Below are positions 6,539 to 15,144 of a DNA stretch of 33,944 nt, one piece after another. Position 1 is the stretch's first letter. Each line of letters begins with the position of its first letter. Made by a program: the position numbers and the translations under genes. Under the pieces are notes generated by a model, which was not told the DNA's origin, searched no databases, and saw only the letters and a list, made by a program, of their open reading frames with translations. The stretch is from Mycoplasmatota bacterium (GTDB lineage: Bacteria > Bacillota_I > Bacilli_A > Izemoplasmatales > Hujiaoplasmataceae). Where the stretch lies: assembly GCA_023132365.1 (NCBI GenBank), contig JAGLYJ010000003.1, positions 1 through 33,944 of the forward strand, read 5' to 3'.

Positions 6539-8059
6539 CTAGAATATTGGACTAAACAAGTTAAATAACCCTTGTATAATCCGTGTAATAATACCGCGTT
6601 TTTTCCATTGTTCTTTAAGAATCTCATCTGATTTTTTTAAATCGTCATTGAAACTATTTACAAGTTTATTTATTGCTTGGTTTTCAAAAATAGCTGTTAC
6701 TTCAAAATTCAGATGGAAGCTTCTTGGATCAAAATTAACGGATCCAACTGAAGCAAGTTGATCATCAATAATCAATATTTTTGAATGAACAAAATGCTGA
6801 CTATACTCGTATATTTTAACACCCAAATCTAATAAATTTTCGTAATATGATTCTGTAGCGTATCCAACAGCTACATAGTCATGCTTTCCTGGAACTAATA
6901 ACTTTACTTCTATTCCAGATTTAATCGCTATTTCAATAGCTAACATTAATTCCGATTCTACGATTAAATATGGTGTGACTATTTTAATACTCTTTTTAGC
7001 CTTATTAATCATCTTAATATATACATTTCTAATTAAACTGTTCTCAAAATCTGGCCCAGATTCTATAATTGAAATAAATCCTTCAAAATATTCAACTGAT
7101 TTGTTCATTGGCTTATCAATTACAATATTTTTGACATAATACCAATCTTTAACGAAAACATTCTGAATACTGGTAACCCCATTACCTTTTAAAATAACAT
7201 GTGTATCTCTCCAAAATCCAAATTTCTTATTTTGATGATTATATTCATCGCCCAAGTTCATTCCCCCAACAAACCCTACTTTTCCATCAATAACAATGGC
7301 CTTTCGGTGATTTCTAAAATTCAAATTAGAATTGAATACTGAAATTGTTTGTGGATCAAATACACCTATTTGAACTCCTGCTTCTCTCATTGATTTCATA
7401 TATTTTCTATCAAGGTGTTTATTTGATCCCATATGATCATAGATTATATATACATCAACACCCATTAACGATTTTTCTTTTAGAATATCTAGAACTTGTC
7501 TGCCTATGTTATCATTTCTCATTATATAAAACTCCATGAAAATATATTCTTTGGCTAGTTTAAGCTCTGATATTAACCTAGGAAAAAATTCATCACCATT
7601 ATTTAGTATTTCTAAATAAGTATCGTTCTGATAGACACTTCTCCCGGTTGTATCATTTATAAATTTAAATACACTTTTGTATTGTGAATCATCATAATTA
7701 GGGTTTGTTTTCTCTTCTAATCTTAAAAATGCTTTCGATGCAATTAAAGGTCTCTGTTTAGAAAGCTTTCTGATATGAAAATCTCGTGCAAATATATAGT
7801 AAAGAACAATCCCAACAAATGGATTTAGTAACAAAATTAGAATCCAGTGACTTTTATTGTATGCATATGATGATTTTAATAATACTCTTAATATTAGACC
7901 TACAGAAAATAACCATACGAATATTAAAAAACTATACAAAGCAGTTCTATTAGTAATCAATGAAGATAAAGAGGATACATGCAATCCCACGACTAAGAAA
8001 AAAGAATAAATTAGCTCGGTTAAAATTAATAAGCCAAATACGACATAGCCTCTTTTCAT
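6539..8059 (-). CDS. cls: Cardiolipin synthase (phospholipase D superfamily)
   Basis: Makes cardiolipin from two phosphatidylglycerol molecules at the membrane. It has 506 residues, typical of Bacillus-type Cls. The N-terminus has hydrophobic segments at about 5-27, 39-61 and 72-92. Two phospholipase D (HKD) motifs follow: HRKAIVIDGKVGFVGGMN and HSKILIIDDQLASVGSVN, each with the downstream Asn/Asp typical of the family (GGMNLGDEY and GSVNFDPRSF). A TTAACA-17-TAAAAT promoter and a GGAGGT ribosome site stand upstream, and rmuC follows after 11 bp. There are no signs of truncation. Confidence 0.96.
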   Translation of the reverse strand: MKRGYVVFGLLILTELIYSFFLVVGLHVSSLSSLITNRTALYSFLIFVWLFSVGLILRVLLKSSYAYNKSHWILILLLNPFVGIVLYYIFARDFHIRKLSKQRPLIASKAFLRLEEKTNPNYDDSQYKSVFKFINDTTGRSVYQNDTYLEILNNGDEFFPRLISELKLAKEYIFMEFYIMRNDNIGRQVLDILKEKSLMGVDVYIIYDHMGSNKHLDRKYMKSMREAGVQIGVFDPQTISVFNSNLNFRNHRKAIVIDGKVGFVGGMNLGDEYNHQNKKFGFWRDTHVILKGNGVTSIQNVFVKDWYYVKNIVIDKPMNKSVEYFEGFISIIESGPDFENSLIRNVYIKMINKAKKSIKIVTPYLIVESELMLAIEIAIKSGIEVKLLVPGKHDYVAVGYATESYYENLLDLGVKIYEYSQHFVHSKILIIDDQLASVGSVNFDPRSFHLNFEVTAIFENQAINKLVNSFNDDLKKSDEILKEQWKKRGIITRIIQGLFNLFSPIF

Positions 8060-8079
8060 ACATTACCTCCAACACTATA

Positions 8080-8108
8080 ATTTTACCATATAATATCGTT
8101 TTTGTTAA
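8080..8108 (-). promoter_or_regulatory. Promoter for cls-rmuC
   Basis: TTAACA, 17 bp, TAAAAT on the minus strand, about 20 bp before the cls start and just after the terminator of the YegP-like gene. The boxes deviate from consensus, but the spacing is ideal. Confidence 0.55.
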
Positions 8109-8131
8109 TACTATCATCATCTATAGCAGAA

Positions 8132-8156
8132 ATAAAAAAAACGCCAACTGGCGTTT
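8132..8156 (-). terminator. Terminator of the YegP-like gene
   Basis: Minus-strand AAACGCC / GGCGTTT stem (7 bp) with an AGTT loop and a run of T, beginning inside the stop codon of the 304-residue gene. Confidence 0.85.
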
Positions 8157-9069
8157 ATTTCACTTCAACGAGTTCAGCCTTGCCAGCGAACCTACAAACC
8201 GAGCTAATTGATGATATACAATTGCTTTTAACTGGATAAGTTTCGCCCGAAACTATCAACTGTTTATTTTGAGAATATAGATTGTATTGATACCTATTCT
8301 GTTTATCTTTATAGATAGTAAAACTACGCGCACTTATTGCTTTTTTGATTACATTTAGCCCATTAATTGCAGTTTGTTTTGAGGCATATCTCTGAGAAAC
8401 AAGCAATACTTGTCCGTTAGAAGCTAATAGTTTAATCAGGTAAGCTTTATTATCCTTAACAAGTTCAAATTTACCGTTCGGATTTTCAACCACTTTGATT
8501 TTTTCTGCTTTTACTTCTCTAATTTCCTTTGTCGGAATATCATCTAGATTATATACCTTGTCAGTTTTATAGAATTTTTTCACAGACACTACAGCAGATT
8601 CTGCTAATTTTAATGTCTTGTAAAATTCTCCAATTACAATAACTCTTGCTTTTCTAGCATCAAATAAATCAAAATGAGAGAATCCAGCTTTATCAGTAGT
8701 TATTTCAAACGTATTTCCTTCAACTGCATTCCTAAAAGTTTCAATGCCATTTTTAGCACCTTTTCCAGATGAGTACCCAAAAGATACTACTAGTATTTCA
8801 CCATTAGAAGCTTTTAATCTATATTTAAATAACCCTGCTTCTTGATAAACTTCATATTTGCCTGATGGACCTTTTTTATCTTTTGAGTTTGTTGTTGTTT
8901 TCCTTGGTTGTTTTGGTTGTGTTGTTTTCTTCTTCTTTTCCTTAGCTTCTTTTAGCAGTTTTCGTTCTTGTTTAATTCTATTTTCTTCAGCAATTTTAGC
9001 TTGTCTAGCTAATTCTTCTTGACGTTTCTTTTCAGCTTCTTTTTTCTTTTTTCTTCCAAATAATCCCAT
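8155..9069 (-). CDS. YegP-like protein with tandem DUF1508 repeats
   Basis: A 304-residue protein. The first ~65 residues are highly charged and probably coiled-coil (GRKKKKEAEKKRQEELAR), with no signal peptide or membrane helix. Then come two YegP-like units of two DUF1508 repeats each, four in all. Repeats 1 and 3 carry the recognisable core (RLKASNGEILVVSFGYSS; IKLLASNGQVLLVSQRYAS, each followed by NGI/NGL). Repeats 2 and 4 are diverged. DUF1508 proteins are small and widespread with no firm function. The track starts at a GTG (9078); I chose ATG 9069, as AAGGAG lies 8 nt before it and MGLFGRKKKK is a natural start. It has its own promoter and terminator. Confidence 0.85.
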   Translation of the reverse strand: MGLFGRKKKKEAEKKRQEELARQAKIAEENRIKQERKLLKEAKEKKKKTTQPKQPRKTTTNSKDKKGPSGKYEVYQEAGLFKYRLKASNGEILVVSFGYSSGKGAKNGIETFRNAVEGNTFEITTDKAGFSHFDLFDARKARVIVIGEFYKTLKLAESAVVSVKKFYKTDKVYNLDDIPTKEIREVKAEKIKVVENPNGKFELVKDNKAYLIKLLASNGQVLLVSQRYASKQTAINGLNVIKKAISARSFTIYKDKQNRYQYNLYSQNKQLIVSGETYPVKSNCISSISSVCRFAGKAELVEVK

Positions 9070-9091
9070 ACCTATCACTCCTTCAATGTTT

Positions 9092-9120
9092 ATTATAACA
9101 GATTTATATAATCAAAACAA
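9092..9120 (-). promoter_or_regulatory. Promoter for the YegP-like gene
   Basis: TTGTTT, 17 bp, TATAAT on the minus strand, ending about 23 bp before the chosen start codon. Confidence 0.7.
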
Positions 9121-9165
9121 AAAGCAAGGTTCAAAGTAGGGAGTATAATAATTTACTTTTAAATA

Positions 9166-9201
9166 TAAAAAAAACACTGGATGTGGGATCCTGTGTTTTT
9201 T
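9166..9201 (-). terminator. Terminator of rplM-rpsI
   Basis: Minus-strand AAAAACAC / GTGTTTTT stem, an A-A mismatch, then GGAT / ATCC with a 5-nt loop, followed by a long T run. It lies about 13 bp after the rpsI stop. Confidence 0.8.
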
Positions 9202-9213
9202 GAATTTGGCATA

Positions 9214-9609
9214 TTAACGTTTACTGAATTGTGGTGCTCTACGCGCTTTTTTAAGACCATATTTATAACGTTCTTTAGCACGAGAATCTCTTGTAATTAA
9301 CCCAGCTGGTTTTAAGATTTTTCTGTATTCAGGATTGACTTCTAGTAAAGCTCTTGTAATCCCTAATCGGATTGCACCAGCTTGACCAATAATTCCGCCA
9401 CCATTTACGTTCACTGAAATATCAAATGTGTTTTCATTAGCCGTTAAAACTAAAGGCTGAGAAACATCTAATCTAGCTAAAGATGAAGGAATATATTCTT
9501 CAAATTTACGACCGTTAACAGTTATTACACCGTTACCTGGTCTAAGTATAACTCTTGCAACTGAAGATTTTCTTCTTCCAGTTCCGCGATACATTACTGA
9601 ATTAGCCAT
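9214..9609 (-). CDS. rpsI: 30S ribosomal protein S9
   Basis: Small-subunit protein whose C-terminal tail reaches the P-site tRNA. The 131 residues begin with [15 protein letters not shown] and end in the conserved basic [12 protein letters not shown], the tail that contacts tRNA. Length and motifs are ordinary. It follows rplM by 9 bp with an AGGAG ribosome site, the universal rplM-rpsI pair, and is closed by a terminator. Confidence 0.98.
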   Translation of the reverse strand: MANSVMYRGTGRRKSSVARVILRPGNGVITVNGRKFEEYIPSSLARLDVSQPLVLTANENTFDISVNVNGGGIIGQAGAIRLGITRALLEVNPEYRKILKPAGLITRDSRAKERYKYGLKKARRAPQFSKR

Positions 9610-9618
9610 TATATTCTC

Positions 9619-10053
9619 CTATCCTTTTAATTCCATTACAACAGGTTTTTGAGCACTATGTTTGTGATCTGGTCCTGCATAAACGAATAATTTTTTGTAC
9701 ATTTGATTTCCTAGTTTACCGCTAGGTAACATACCTTTAATTGCAAGTTCAACCATTCTTGTTGGTTTTTCTTGCATTAATACTTTTGCAGTTTTTTCTT
9801 TTAAACCACCAGGATATGTAGAATGAGTATAATACTTCTTCTTATTCCATTTGTCTCCTGTTAGTTCTATTTTGTCAGAATTAACTACAATTACATAATC
9901 TCCACAGTCCACATGCGGTGTGAATGTAGGTTTATGCTTTCCTCTTAGTATAGTAGCCACTTCTGTAGCTAATCTACCAAGTCTTTTCCCATCTGCGTTC
10001 ACAACAAACCATTCGCGTTTAATTGTGTTTTCATTTGCCATAAATGTTTTCAT
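9619..10053 (-). CDS. rplM: 50S ribosomal protein L13
   Basis: Early-assembling large-subunit protein. The 144 residues include the family core [18 protein letters not shown], the [12 protein letters not shown] segment and the [15 protein letters not shown] motif. The start at 10053 has GGAGG 6 nt upstream; an in-frame ATG four codons later (MANEN) is less well placed. It is transcribed from a consensus promoter through a leader of about 60 nt that may fold over the ribosome site. Confidence 0.98.
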   Translation of the reverse strand: MKTFMANENTIKREWFVVNADGKRLGRLATEVATILRGKHKPTFTPHVDCGDYVIVVNSDKIELTGDKWNKKKYYTHSTYPGGLKEKTAKVLMQEKPTRMVELAIKGMLPSGKLGNQMYKKLFVYAGPDHKHSAQKPVVMELKG

Positions 10054-10113
10054 TTGTAACCTCCTATTATTTAAAAGGCTAGTGGGTTATAACTTTTTAA
10101 AAATGTACCTTAA
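10054..10113 (-). promoter_or_regulatory. rplM leader, possible L13-type autoregulatory element
   Basis: A roughly 60-nt leader lies between the rplM promoter and the start. On the minus strand TAACC can pair with GGTTA, which overlaps the GGAGGT ribosome site, and a nearby CCT/AGG pair would extend this across an internal loop. An upstream TTAAGG can instead pair with CCTTTTAA. Many Firmicutes have an L13 leader at this place. I cannot match the known consensus by eye, so this stays a candidate. Confidence 0.3.
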
Positions 10114-10115
10114 TT

Positions 10116-10144
10116 ATCATATCATTTTACCCACCTTATGTCAA
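10116..10144 (-). promoter_or_regulatory. Consensus sigma-A promoter for rplM-rpsI
   Basis: TTGACA, 17 bp, TATGAT on the minus strand; the best-matching promoter in the window, as expected for a ribosomal protein operon. Confidence 0.85.
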
Positions 10145-10172
10145 CAAATTTCGATTGACACTAAAATATTTT

Positions 10173-12128
10173 TTAACTAACTTTATCTCCCGGTTGTAAT
10201 TTGTTTGGAACCTCAATTACAAATAGGGTTTTTTCCTCAGTTTCACCGCAGAGAATCATGCCTTCAGATAACTCTCCTCTTAGTTTAACAGGTTTTAGAT
10301 TTGTAACTACTTGAACTAATTTATCAAGTAATTCTTCAGGTTTATAGTATTGAGCTATCCCAGAAACTATAGATCTAATTCTGTCCCCGGTATCTATCTT
10401 AAATACTAATAATTTTTTAGCGTTATCGTGTTTCTTTGCTTCAATGATTTTACCTACACGAATATCAATTTTAGTGAAGTCATCAAATTCAATTTCTGGC
10501 AACATTTTTATAACCTCTTTTTCACTTTTTTTATCTGAATCATCAGATTGCATAAGTTCTTTAATTACTTTAGTCTCTTTTTCTAAATCTAACCTTGGGA
10601 ACAAATGTTTTGGTTTTTTCACGACATCGTAAGTTAATTTAGTTCCAAATTCTATATTTGAAAAACCTCTAAAATCTTCTTCAACACCTAAAAATTCAAA
10701 TACATCTAAAGGCGCTGATAATAAAAACGGTAAATATAGAATGCTAATAACCCTTATGCTCTCCACTAGATGATACATAACAGATTCTAAAACAGGTTTT
10801 AAATCTTCGTTCTTAGCTAGCTCCCAAGGGAAAGTATCATCAATTAATTTATTTGTTCTTTTAACAAGTGCACTTATATCCTGTAAAGCATTTGAAAGTT
10901 TGAATTCATCCATATTTTTTTGATATTTAGAGAAAATGTCATTGGCTACTTTTTCTAAATCTTCTTCAAAAACTTTGTACTCATGATTATGATTTGTCTT
11001 TTTAACAGACCCATTAAAATATTTATTGACCATTGAAATACTTCTTGATACTAAGTTTCCATAGTCATTAACTAAATCAGTATTGATTCTTTTAACATAA
11101 TCTTCAGGAGTGAAAACTCCATCATTACCATAACCAATCTCTCTAACTATATAATATCTAAATGCATCTAATCCATATCGTTCAACAAGGTGTTCTGGGT
11201 AAATAACATTACCTTTAGATTTTGACATTTTACCGTCTTTCATCAAATACCAACCGTGTGCAAATAATCTAAATTTAATTGGAATATCTAATGCCATTAA
11301 CAAGATTGGCCAGTATATTGCATGGAATCTTAAAATGTCTTTTCCTACAACGTGAATGACTTCATCGCCGTTAATCCAGTATTTTTGATATAGATTATTA
11401 TCCTTTGAACCATATCCTAAAGATGTTATGTAATTACATACCGCATCAATCCAAACATACACAATATGTTTTGGGTTTGATTTAACTTTAATACCCCACG
11501 AAAAGGCTGTTCTAGAAACTGATAAATCTAGTAGTCCAGATTTAATAAATGAAATAACTTCATTTCTTCTTGTCTCAGGAACAATAAATTCTGGATTGTC
11601 TTCAATGTAATTAAGTAATCTATCTGAATATTTTGATAGTCTTAAAAAGTATGTTTCTTCCTTTAGTACATCGGTAGTTTTCCCGCAATCAGGACACTTA
11701 TCTCCATCTACTAGTTGTGTAGGTGTGAAATATGATTCGCAAGAGACACAATAGTTACCAGAGTACTCTCCTAGATATATATCATCATTCTTTAATAATT
11801 TTTCAAAAATTTCTTCTACCACAACTTTATGTCTAGTTTCTGTAGTTCTAATAAAGTCATCATTTGAAATCTCAAGTTGTTTCCATAAATCTTGAGCAAG
11901 CCCGGCCATATAATCCACATGCTCTTGTGGACTCTTATTATTAGCTATAGCTGCCTCTTCAATTTTTTGCCCATGCTCATCTGTACCAGTCAAAAACCTA
12001 GTATCATATCCTTTTAATTTCTTATATCTGATAATGCTATCGCATAAGCAAGTTGTATATGCTGAACCAATATGAAATTTACCACTAGGATAATAGATTG
12101 GTGTAGTTATATAAAATGTCTTATTCAT
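10173..12128 (-). CDS. metG: Methionyl-tRNA synthetase with C-terminal tRNA-binding domain
   Basis: Class Ia synthetase charging both initiator and elongator tRNA-Met. The HIGH motif is HIGS at residues 19-22 (YYPSGKFHIGSAY). The connective peptide holds a four-cysteine zinc knuckle (CVSCESYFT and KCPDCG). The KMSKS motif is KMSKSKGNV near residue 302. The C-terminal ~100 residues form an EMAPII/Trbp111-type OB domain (FTKIDIRVGKIIEAKKH, LRGELSEGMIL) used for tRNA binding and dimerisation. The 651 residues match the Bacillus metS form. It is the last gene of the tmk-to-metG unit, 11 bp after the DJ-1 gene. No clear terminator is visible before the rplM promoter. There is no room for a T-box leader. 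Confidence 0.97.
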   Translation of the reverse strand: MNKTFYITTPIYYPSGKFHIGSAYTTCLCDSIIRYKKLKGYDTRFLTGTDEHGQKIEEAAIANNKSPQEHVDYMAGLAQDLWKQLEISNDDFIRTTETRHKVVVEEIFEKLLKNDDIYLGEYSGNYCVSCESYFTPTQLVDGDKCPDCGKTTDVLKEETYFLRLSKYSDRLLNYIEDNPEFIVPETRRNEVISFIKSGLLDLSVSRTAFSWGIKVKSNPKHIVYVWIDAVCNYITSLGYGSKDNNLYQKYWINGDEVIHVVGKDILRFHAIYWPILLMALDIPIKFRLFAHGWYLMKDGKMSKSKGNVIYPEHLVERYGLDAFRYYIVREIGYGNDGVFTPEDYVKRINTDLVNDYGNLVSRSISMVNKYFNGSVKKTNHNHEYKVFEEDLEKVANDIFSKYQKNMDEFKLSNALQDISALVKRTNKLIDDTFPWELAKNEDLKPVLESVMYHLVESIRVISILYLPFLLSAPLDVFEFLGVEEDFRGFSNIEFGTKLTYDVVKKPKHLFPRLDLEKETKVIKELMQSDDSDKKSEKEVIKMLPEIEFDDFTKIDIRVGKIIEAKKHDNAKKLLVFKIDTGDRIRSIVSGIAQYYKPEELLDKLVQVVTNLKPVKLRGELSEGMILCGETEEKTLFVIEVPNKLQPGDKVS

Positions 12129-12139
12129 CAGTTACTCCT

Positions 12140-12682
12140 TTAATAAACTATATTCTTTTTTAATTCTTCTACCGCTTTTTGATTAAATACTGCTTTAATT
12201 ATTTCAAATACGAAATCATAGATTACGCCTACTGATCTTCCAGTTATAAATATTCCATCTCTAACTGCAGAAGCTTCATTAACTCGTATTGCTTTTTTCA
12301 TTTCTCTTTCTGTTCCTGGAAAAGATATATATTTTCTAGAATCCATAATCCCCATTATACCAAAGACAGTTGGTGCAGCACAAATAGCCATCAACCATTT
12401 CTTTTGTTCATAAAATTCTAAAACTAATTTCTTAACGGTTTCAGTTTCTCTAAGGACAAAAGAGTGTGCTCCTCCAGGGATGAATAATCCATCATAGTCA
12501 GAAGCTTTAACTCGCTTCATCGGTTTATCTACTATAACCTGAACGCCTTGTGATCCAACAACTGTTTTTTTATTAAATACTGAAGCAATTTCAACTTTAA
12601 TCCCTGCTCTTCTAAGTAGCGCGATTGTTCCTAAGGCTTCCATATCTTCAAATCCGTCAGCTATTATGCTTAAAAACTTCAT
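12140..12682 (-). CDS. DJ-1/PfpI superfamily protein (YajL/ThiJ-like)
   Basis: A 180-residue class-I glutamine-amidotransferase-like fold. The nucleophile elbow is AICAAP, with Cys101, and the paired acidic residue Glu15 is in GFEDMEA; both match the DJ-1/YajL pattern. The oxyanion segment IPGGAHS is present. Family members act as redox-sensitive chaperones or are reported to handle glyoxal-modified molecules, but the activity is disputed. Start from ATG 12682 with GGAG upstream. It lies between rsmI and metG, 6 and 11 bp apart, so it is cotranscribed; this place is not its position in Bacillus. Best alternative: a related PfpI-type protein of other function. Confidence 0.88.
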   Translation of the reverse strand: MKFLSIIADGFEDMEALGTIALLRRAGIKVEIASVFNKKTVVGSQGVQVIVDKPMKRVKASDYDGLFIPGGAHSFVLRETETVKKLVLEFYEQKKWLMAICAAPTVFGIMGIMDSRKYISFPGTEREMKKAIRVNEASAVRDGIFITGRSVGVIYDFVFEIIKAVFNQKAVEELKKNIVY

Positions 12683-12688
12683 AAAACA

Positions 12689-13543
12689 TCACTCCTTATC
12701 TATTTTCTCATTTAGATATTGTTGATATATTTTGTTTTTAGGTATCCCTGTTAACTCTGAAACTTTTTTCATAGCTTCAGTTTTTTTAAGCCCGGATTCA
12801 ACAAAGAAATCCACTTGTTGAACTATATTCAAATCTGATTTAATTGTTTCTTGTTTATATCCTTCTACAATTAATACTAATTCTCCTTTTAGTTCAGGAA
12901 GTTCATTATATTCACTTAAGCGACCTCTAATGATTTCTTCATAAGCTTTTGTTATTTCTCTTGCGATTACAAAGTCTCTATCTCCAAAAGTATCATAGAT
13001 ATTTTTTAATGTTTGATTTATTCTATGAATTGCCTCATAAAATATCAAAGTTGATGTTTGATATTTTAGAGTATCTAATTCTTCTAATTTCTTATTTTGT
13101 TTTGAATCCAAAAATCCATAAAAGAGAAAAGGATGAGTTTTTATCCCTGACATAGTAAGTGCAGGTAATAATGCATTGGCTCCAGGTAAAGATACTACAT
13201 TGAAGCCACCTTCTATTACTTTCTTTACAAGGTCGTATCCAGGATCGCTTACTAAAGGCATACCTGCGTCGGAAACTAGTCCAACATTTAACCCTTCTTT
13301 CAAATCATCTAATACTATGTTTGCCTTCATGCTTGAATTATGTTCATGAAAACTAAACATTGGTTTTCTAATTTCAAAATGTGCTAATAGTTTTGAAGTT
13401 ACTCTAGTGTCTTCAGCATATATTTTATCTATTTCCTTTAAAATCCTTAATGCCCTAAGAGTAATATCTTCAAGATTTCCAATTGGTGTTGCTATAAGAT
13501 ATAAAGTGCTTTTATTCGATTGATAATTAAAATTTCTTAACAA
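12689..13543 (-). CDS. rsmI: 16S rRNA (cytidine1402-2'-O)-methyltransferase RsmI
   Basis: Tetrapyrrole-methylase-fold enzyme that 2'-O-methylates C1402 in the decoding centre of 16S rRNA. The hallmark TLYLIATPIGNLEDITLRA opens the domain, with YAEDTR, FHEHN, GLVSDAGMPLVSDPG and FYEAIHR following in family order. The C-terminal helical region is complete. The track starts at ATG 13552, but that ATG directly abuts the AGGAG ribosome site. A TTG three codons later (13543) lies 9 nt from AGGAG, so I prefer it. It overlaps the end of the methyltransferase gene before it by 17 bp, implying coupling. Bacillus has yabB-yazA-rsmI; yazA is absent here. Confidence 0.95.
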   Translation of the reverse strand: MLRNFNYQSNKSTLYLIATPIGNLEDITLRALRILKEIDKIYAEDTRVTSKLLAHFEIRKPMFSFHEHNSSMKANIVLDDLKEGLNVGLVSDAGMPLVSDPGYDLVKKVIEGGFNVVSLPGANALLPALTMSGIKTHPFLFYGFLDSKQNKKLEELDTLKYQTSTLIFYEAIHRINQTLKNIYDTFGDRDFVIAREITKAYEEIIRGRLSEYNELPELKGELVLIVEGYKQETIKSDLNIVQQVDFFVESGLKKTEAMKKVSELTGIPKNKIYQQYLNEKIDKE

Positions 13544-14285
13544 AGTTATCATCTCCTAAGTGAAATATTTCAAGCACCTCTTTGGTATATATTGTGTTTT
13601 CATCGTAAATCACAAGTGGTTTTTCTATTTTTATATCTCCAGTTTTGCCATTAGCTCTAGCATCTATTAATACCATCATTGCTTCTTTGGATATTTTCGT
13701 ATAAACGAATTTCATTCTTTTTATAACAAACCCGTGTTTATTCAGTAATATAATAATTTCATCAAGGCGGTTTGCTCGATGAATAAAATTAAGGGAGCCG
13801 CCACTTGTTATCATTTTTTTAGCTGAAGTGATAATTCCTTCCAAATCAATATATACTTCATGTCTTGAGATGGTAAATGAATCCAAATCATTTAAAAATG
13901 CATCATTATGATATTTAAAAAATGGTGGGTTAACTGTAATAATATCAAAAGTATTAGTTTCATAATCTTTATAGGATTCTAAAATATCTCTTTGATATAT
14001 TGTTATTTGGTTATCTAAATTATTTAATGATATACTCTTTTTAGCCAAATCAACTACATCTTTTTGAATATCAATTCCAATAATTGGCTTATTTGTTTTT
14101 AATGATAAATATAGTGGTATTGGAGCTAGTCCAGTGCCAAAATCAATGATTTTCTTGGCGCGAAGATTGATATTAACAAAATCAGCTAATAATAAAGAAT
14201 CCAAAGAAAATCGAAATAAATCTTTTCTTTGAATTATCTTTAGACCATCATAAGCTAGCAAATCATGGATTTCTTCTTTTATCAT
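13527..14285 (-). CDS. trmN6: tRNA1(Val) (adenine37-N6)-methyltransferase-like protein (YabB/YfiC family)
   Basis: A class-I SAM-dependent methyltransferase of 252 residues. The SAM-binding loop is IIDFGTGLAPIPLYLS and the catalytic motif of N6-adenine methylases is NPPFF (with VNPPFFKYH around it). The family, TrmN6/YfiC in E. coli and YabB in Bacillus, modifies A37 of tRNA-Val. The substrate here is inferred from family and from position between ricT and rsmI. The start codon comes one base after the ricT stop, with GAGGAA as ribosome site inside ricT. Confidence 0.9.
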   Translation of the reverse strand: MIKEEIHDLLAYDGLKIIQRKDLFRFSLDSLLLADFVNINLRAKKIIDFGTGLAPIPLYLSLKTNKPIIGIDIQKDVVDLAKKSISLNNLDNQITIYQRDILESYKDYETNTFDIITVNPPFFKYHNDAFLNDLDSFTISRHEVYIDLEGIITSAKKMITSGGSLNFIHRANRLDEIIILLNKHGFVIKRMKFVYTKISKEAMMVLIDARANGKTGDIKIEKPLVIYDENTIYTKEVLEIFHLGDDNFVKKF

Positions 14286-14286
14286 T

Positions 14287-15144
14287 TTATTCCTCTAAAT
14301 TCAATAATTCTTTATCTGCAACATTTAAATCTTCTTTTGCAGCAGTTTCTCTAAATTCAATTTCTGATATATGGTACTTATGAAATGATCCCTTGATATT
14401 AACAGTTACTTGTTGAAGAACATAATTAATACTTGAAACATTCCCTTTGCCTTCTGGTGTTGATATATACGAATTCATCTTAGGCATTTTCTTTCTTAAA
14501 TCTTTATAATATTCATCTTCATAGGTAATACAGCAAAGTAATTTGCCACAGATTCCAGATATATTATTTGGGTTAAGTGATAGGTTTTGATTCTTTGCCA
14601 TTTTAATTGATACTGGTTGGAATTCATTCAAGAATTTAGTGCAGCAAGTTTGTCTACCACATGGACCAATTCCACCTAACACTTTAGCACCATCTCTTGT
14701 GCCAACTTGTCTAAGTTCAATTCTCACATGAAACTCATTAGCTAAATCTTTAACTAACTCTCTAAAATCTACTCTACCTTCGGCATTAAAATATATGATT
14801 AATTTTGTTCTATCTAATGTATACTCGCAGTTTAGCAACTTCATGTCTAAACTATGTTCCTTAATAAGTGCTTCAGTTTTTTTAAGAACGTAACCTTCTT
14901 TTTCTACATTCTCTTCGTATTTTTTAATATCATCAGGATAAGCGATTCTAACTATTGGTTTTAATGGAGAAACTAAATCTTCGTTCCCTATTTGCATTTT
15001 ATTTGAAACTACAAATCCAAGTTCAATTCCTCTTGCTGTTTCAACAACTACTTTATCTCCATTTTTTACATCAATATTTGCTGTATCAAAATAATATTTT
15101 TTTCCTAAACGATTAAACTGTATTGCCACTACAGTATGTTGCAT
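14287..15144 (-). CDS. ricT: PSP1-domain protein RicT (YaaT)
   Basis: A 285-residue PSP1 protein. In Bacillus RicT forms the Fe-S containing Y-complex with RicA (YmcA) and RicF (YlbF), which directs RNase Y processing of mRNAs and influences competence, sporulation and biofilm decisions. The cysteine-rich core is visible: GGIGPCGRQTCCTKFL and ISGICGKLLCCITYE, which supply cluster ligands. The N-terminus (MQHTVVAIQFNRLGKKYYFD) and the YISTPEGKGNVSSINY C-terminus are normal. It overlaps the holB end by 32 bp, and a GAGG ribosome site stands 8 nt upstream of ATG 15144. RicA and RicF are not in the window. Bacillus yabA, which should follow, is absent. Confidence 0.95.
   Translation of the reverse strand: MQHTVVAIQFNRLGKKYYFDTANIDVKNGDKVVVETARGIELGFVVSNKMQIGNEDLVSPLKPIVRIAYPDDIKKYEENVEKEGYVLKKTEALIKEHSLDMKLLNCEYTLDRTKLIIYFNAEGRVDFRELVKDLANEFHVRIELRQVGTRDGAKVLGGIGPCGRQTCCTKFLNEFQPVSIKMAKNQNLSLNPNNISGICGKLLCCITYEDEYYKDLRKKMPKMNSYISTPEGKGNVSSINYVLQQVTVNIKGSFHKYHISEIEFRETAAKEDLNVADKELLNLEE

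Noticed and set aside
10145-10172. Terminator after metG
   Set aside because: Only an A+T-only AAAATATTTT palindrome is present, with no G/C stem; not enough to call.
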